64,000 bases of DNA from Stichopus chloronotus (taxonomy: Eukaryota; Echinodermata; Holothuroidea; Aspidochirotida; Stichopodidae), in assembly GCA_021234535.1 (NCBI GenBank), contig CM037838.1, positions 17,243,009-17,307,008 of the forward strand, given 5' to 3'. Each line of letters begins with the position of its first letter. The stretch's first letter is position 1. The translations under genes and the position numbers were made by a program. Under the pieces are notes generated by a model. It saw nothing but the letters and a program-made list of their open reading frames with translations. It searched no databases and was not told the origin of the DNA. This document shows positions 61,101 to 64,000 of this stretch, one piece after another.

Positions 61101-63934
61101 TAGAAATGATTTAGAGCAGTTACATAAATCAACATTAGATCTGACCAAACACTCGAGCTGAGAAAGCTGTGAAAGAACCCATTATAGACTTAGTCGACTG
61201 CAGTACTGACATGTCTTTAAACGACGTTAAAGAAAGTTACAGGAGAAGATGTCACAAATGTCCGCTAGGTGTATATGACAGTGCATATCGCGAGGCAGTA
61301 GATTATCAATAAATATTTTACCAAATTACCTGTGCCTTCTTTAAATTCGCTATTTTGGAAGCATCCTTGGCAAGGCAGAAGTCGTATAATTTGACCAGCC
61401 CTCCTTTGGTCAATAAAATCTTTTTGGTTGTTAAACCAGGATGGAGGAACTGCGGAATCGCAAAAGAAATGTAGCATTGTGGCTTTTTACAGACGGTGTG
61501 GGTACATTGGTAATACAAAATGTAATGAGAATGACGTCAGCACCGTTCAATGAAGCTATTCTGCGGGTTTCTAAACTATGTAAATAATGTAATACCGTGT
61601 TGCCATATAGAGACACATGTTATCTACAACCAGCTTACCCCATATGTCTTGAGAATGTCCATTCCTTCTAGGACACCTGCTGTGTGTTTGATGACGTCAG
61701 GTAGCGACAATGAACTGCAACAGTAGTAATCCCCCTTTTGCTTAGTATCGCGTGACAATACACTATTGAGATCTTCACAAACAAAATGCTCGCTTAGCAG
61801 ATACAGCTTACCTGAAATGATCAAGACAATTCAAGAGTTTTGTCCCGTGTATTCATGGTGTAATTCTCTAATGAAAGCGTTAACTGTATGAAAATACAGA
61901 CACAGTGCGATTTAATAAGATGACTTCGAAAAACATGCTTGTTTATCAACTCACTGCTTTGGATGGATATCGCTTCAATCTTTGCTATGTAATTCGACGA
62001 TGGTAGTTCCAGAGATTTTCTTAAGAAAGTTTCCCAGTGAATCTCTTCCTTTTTCATGACCCTTTCTGGAAAAAGAGGGCAAAGTCAGTCACTAATACAT
62101 ATATATTTTTGCTCCTGAACACACGTTTATCTACCAAAACAATTACCAGCCTTGTTTTCAATCTTGAGTGTTTTTGAAAACTACAACTACGGTTGACTAG
62201 GTAACGGATAGCAACTGTAACAAAAAGGGGGTGGGGGAAATCGCTGAGCCAGTGCTATTCACTGTTTCTTAGCCATACATTAATCATGAATAACACGATC
62301 AGGATCTTTGGTTATTGCGGAAGATTGGATATTACTGCAAGTCATGAATATATAAAATATATAACACTAATATCACTTCTTCCACTAACCTGTCAGAGAT
62401 GTTAATACAACACATTTGCTCTCTTCGTCAGTTAACCTTACAGATGCCATCCATCGTTTATAAATTTTTCCCATTTTTATATTCATGATGATTGAAATAT
62501 CTTTTTCTGTCACCATTCTTGAATCTTTTCCTGTTAATGCATCTGCTGTAGAATAATAATCTGAAGAAAAAAAAACATTCTTTCATGTAAATAATCTATA
62601 AATAGCTCAAGGAAATAGTAAAGAGGAGTAACGTTGATTAACTTCTATTGACCCACTTACATACACTGGTTGATATTACAGTGTTAAGTATAAATTGTAG
62701 TTTGAAGTGTATGACTTTTGACGACCACTTAATATAATGTGTCACAAATACAATGGTGTCTTTTCTATTTCTTTTTAACGTGAGCAGGTCTATTCTAACC
62801 TCTCAATTAAGCATGCATTGTATCATTTGCTATATATCGCTCAGATCAATCTCTTGATTTGTCATATTGTATACCGTTACTTATATCTTACTAGCTTCAC
62901 TTCCTTCTGAGGTTTGAGAATCTTCTTCATCAACAGATATCTTTGGCAGGTCTTTCCTACAAGAGAATGATTGGAAGGAGATGTATATTATTGACAATAA
63001 ACTTACGCACCTTTTGAGGTAGAGAATAAAACGAGATGCATTGTCCGTCAGTGTTTATTAATTTTGGTGTAGGCATATTCGTGGAAATAAGAAAGAAACA
63101 AGACAATCAACATGATTATTCAATCTAGCTTTCAGTGACAAAACCTACCTTCCATCTTTCGCTGAGAATGTTTGTTTGACTGGCAATAAAGAAAGTATGT
63201 TTATAGATCAAACCGAGCAAAGAGAGTAATCCTTGCGCCTGCATTTATTTATAAAGAAGCATCATATAGTCAGCTAGGGTATTTATTTATAATGTGTTTG
63301 TAAGAATGGATATTACAGAACAAAATTGGAAAATCGATAATAATAATATTAATTATAGCAATCGTAATCACTGTCAACATCATCATCATTAAAGTGGAAT
63401 ATGAGTTGAACTGCAATCGACTAGTCGTCTAACTTTTGTCCTAATTTAGTGTTTCAGGAAAGAGGAAGCAGGGGAAAAGATCACCTTTTACAAAATCTGA
63501 AAGAGAACTATGCACTTATCTCCCGGATATTTGAATATGAAAATTTTCTGGAAAATTTTGTTGACCCTACAAAATTCAAACTTTCCGAGAAATCATAGCA
63601 GTTAATCAATGTTACTTTACTTGAAATCAAACAACCCAATGGGGATGTGTATGAATATTCATAAATGCAAAAACTGGGCTCAAGCCATGCTTTCTGTGGT
63701 GACTGTGACATATTCCGTGTAATTAGAACTTCACTGACAAATTTTCAACTCGTATTCCAGCTTTAAGTAAATGCAGCAAAATAAAATTTTGCAGGAGTCT
63801 CATGTTTTCATTCTTTTTCGGAATTAATACCATATATATTTGGATAACTTAAAGAAACCTTACTTGATTGGTCGGTATTCAGTACGCCCTTATCGCGTAT
63901 GTTCATAGAAACACCGGAAGAGATATTTTGATGC
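58137..63934 (-). CDS. Tyrosine-kinase-like pseudokinase with YxxM tail (5' end beyond window)
   Basis: Exons (high to low) are 63934-63864, 63179-63149, 62956-62892, 62560-62390, 62065-61955, 61811-61639, 61449-61330, 60404-60290, 59764-59671, 59096-59015 and 58301-58137. All have GT-AG borders and consistent phase, giving 398 residues to the stop at 58137-58139. The fold is that of an RTK-type kinase domain: IKMGKIYKRWMASV in the glycine-loop place, VVLTSL for VAVK, FLHPGLTTKKILL for HRDLAARNIL, VKLYDFCLAKD for the DFG region, EFPPEML for APE, SSDVWSTAVVIWEI, GGNPPFP, and LFECWNHNTTLRPSI. The glycine loop, beta-3 Lys, alpha-C Glu, HRD Asp and its Asn are all lost, and DFG is DFC. The tail has YEIP, YLPM, YAPM and a terminal YSDRI; YLPM and YAPM are YxxM motifs, the PI3K p85 SH2-binding pattern. 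Probably a catalytically dead signalling scaffold or receptor; any extracellular part lies outside. Confidence 0.87.
59105..59142. repeat. GATA microsatellite in an intron
   Basis: Short AGATAGATAAGATAGAT run just upstream (in gene sense) of the penultimate pseudokinase exon. Confidence 0.85.
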
Positions 63935-64000
63935 CTATAATAGCCGATACAAAATCAATGAGCATAATAAATGGATGAACGATCACATGAATGTGCAAAT

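Overview
The window looks like genomic DNA of an invertebrate animal. It is AT-rich, genes are split by GT-AG introns, and it is full of LINE, Penelope-like, MITE and foldback repeats. A marine deuterostome such as an echinoderm fits the mix of an intronless amine-type GPCR, a one-exon Ig receptor and Penelope elements with GIY-YIG nucleases, but nothing in the sequence proves the lineage.

Layout: 0-12.6 kb is mostly unrecognised sequence, with a TTAA-flanked MITE, a possible small Cys-rich gene at 3.2-5.3 kb, a promoter-like first exon near 7.85 kb, a near-perfect hairpin at 8.7 kb and a LINE 3' end at 11.1 kb. From 12.65 to 18.06 kb is a retroelement cluster: a foldback element, a dispersed repeat carrying TGACCTN heptads, two convergent Penelope-like elements each ending in a hammerhead ribozyme, a third GIY-YIG relic and a second MITE. 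An intronless rhodopsin-class GPCR is at 20.0-21.5 kb (+). A LINE with an endonuclease ORF but most of its RT deleted is at 23.4-25.4 kb (-). Tandem repeats and a second heptad-repeat copy fill 26.8-28.7 kb. A one-exon Ig-domain membrane receptor is at 28.75-29.98 kb (-), with a tandem duplication upstream, then a third MITE and more repeats to 33.2 kb.

Two multi-exon genes on the minus strand were assembled by hand from splice sites and phase. One runs from 52.3 to 36.2 kb (noncoding first exon plus 16 coding exons, 902 residues, all phases consistent) and encodes a charged, low-complexity protein I do not recognise. The other runs from the right edge (about 63.93 kb) down to 58.14 kb: 11 exons, 398 residues, encoding a tyrosine-kinase-like domain that has lost nearly all catalytic residues and ends in a tail with two YxxM motifs. 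This pseudokinase is the most interesting gene here. It combines a dead kinase fold with a candidate SH2-docking tail, an arrangement known from ErbB3.

The three membrane or signalling genes (GPCR, Ig receptor, pseudokinase) lie among repeats and do not form an evident functional cluster.
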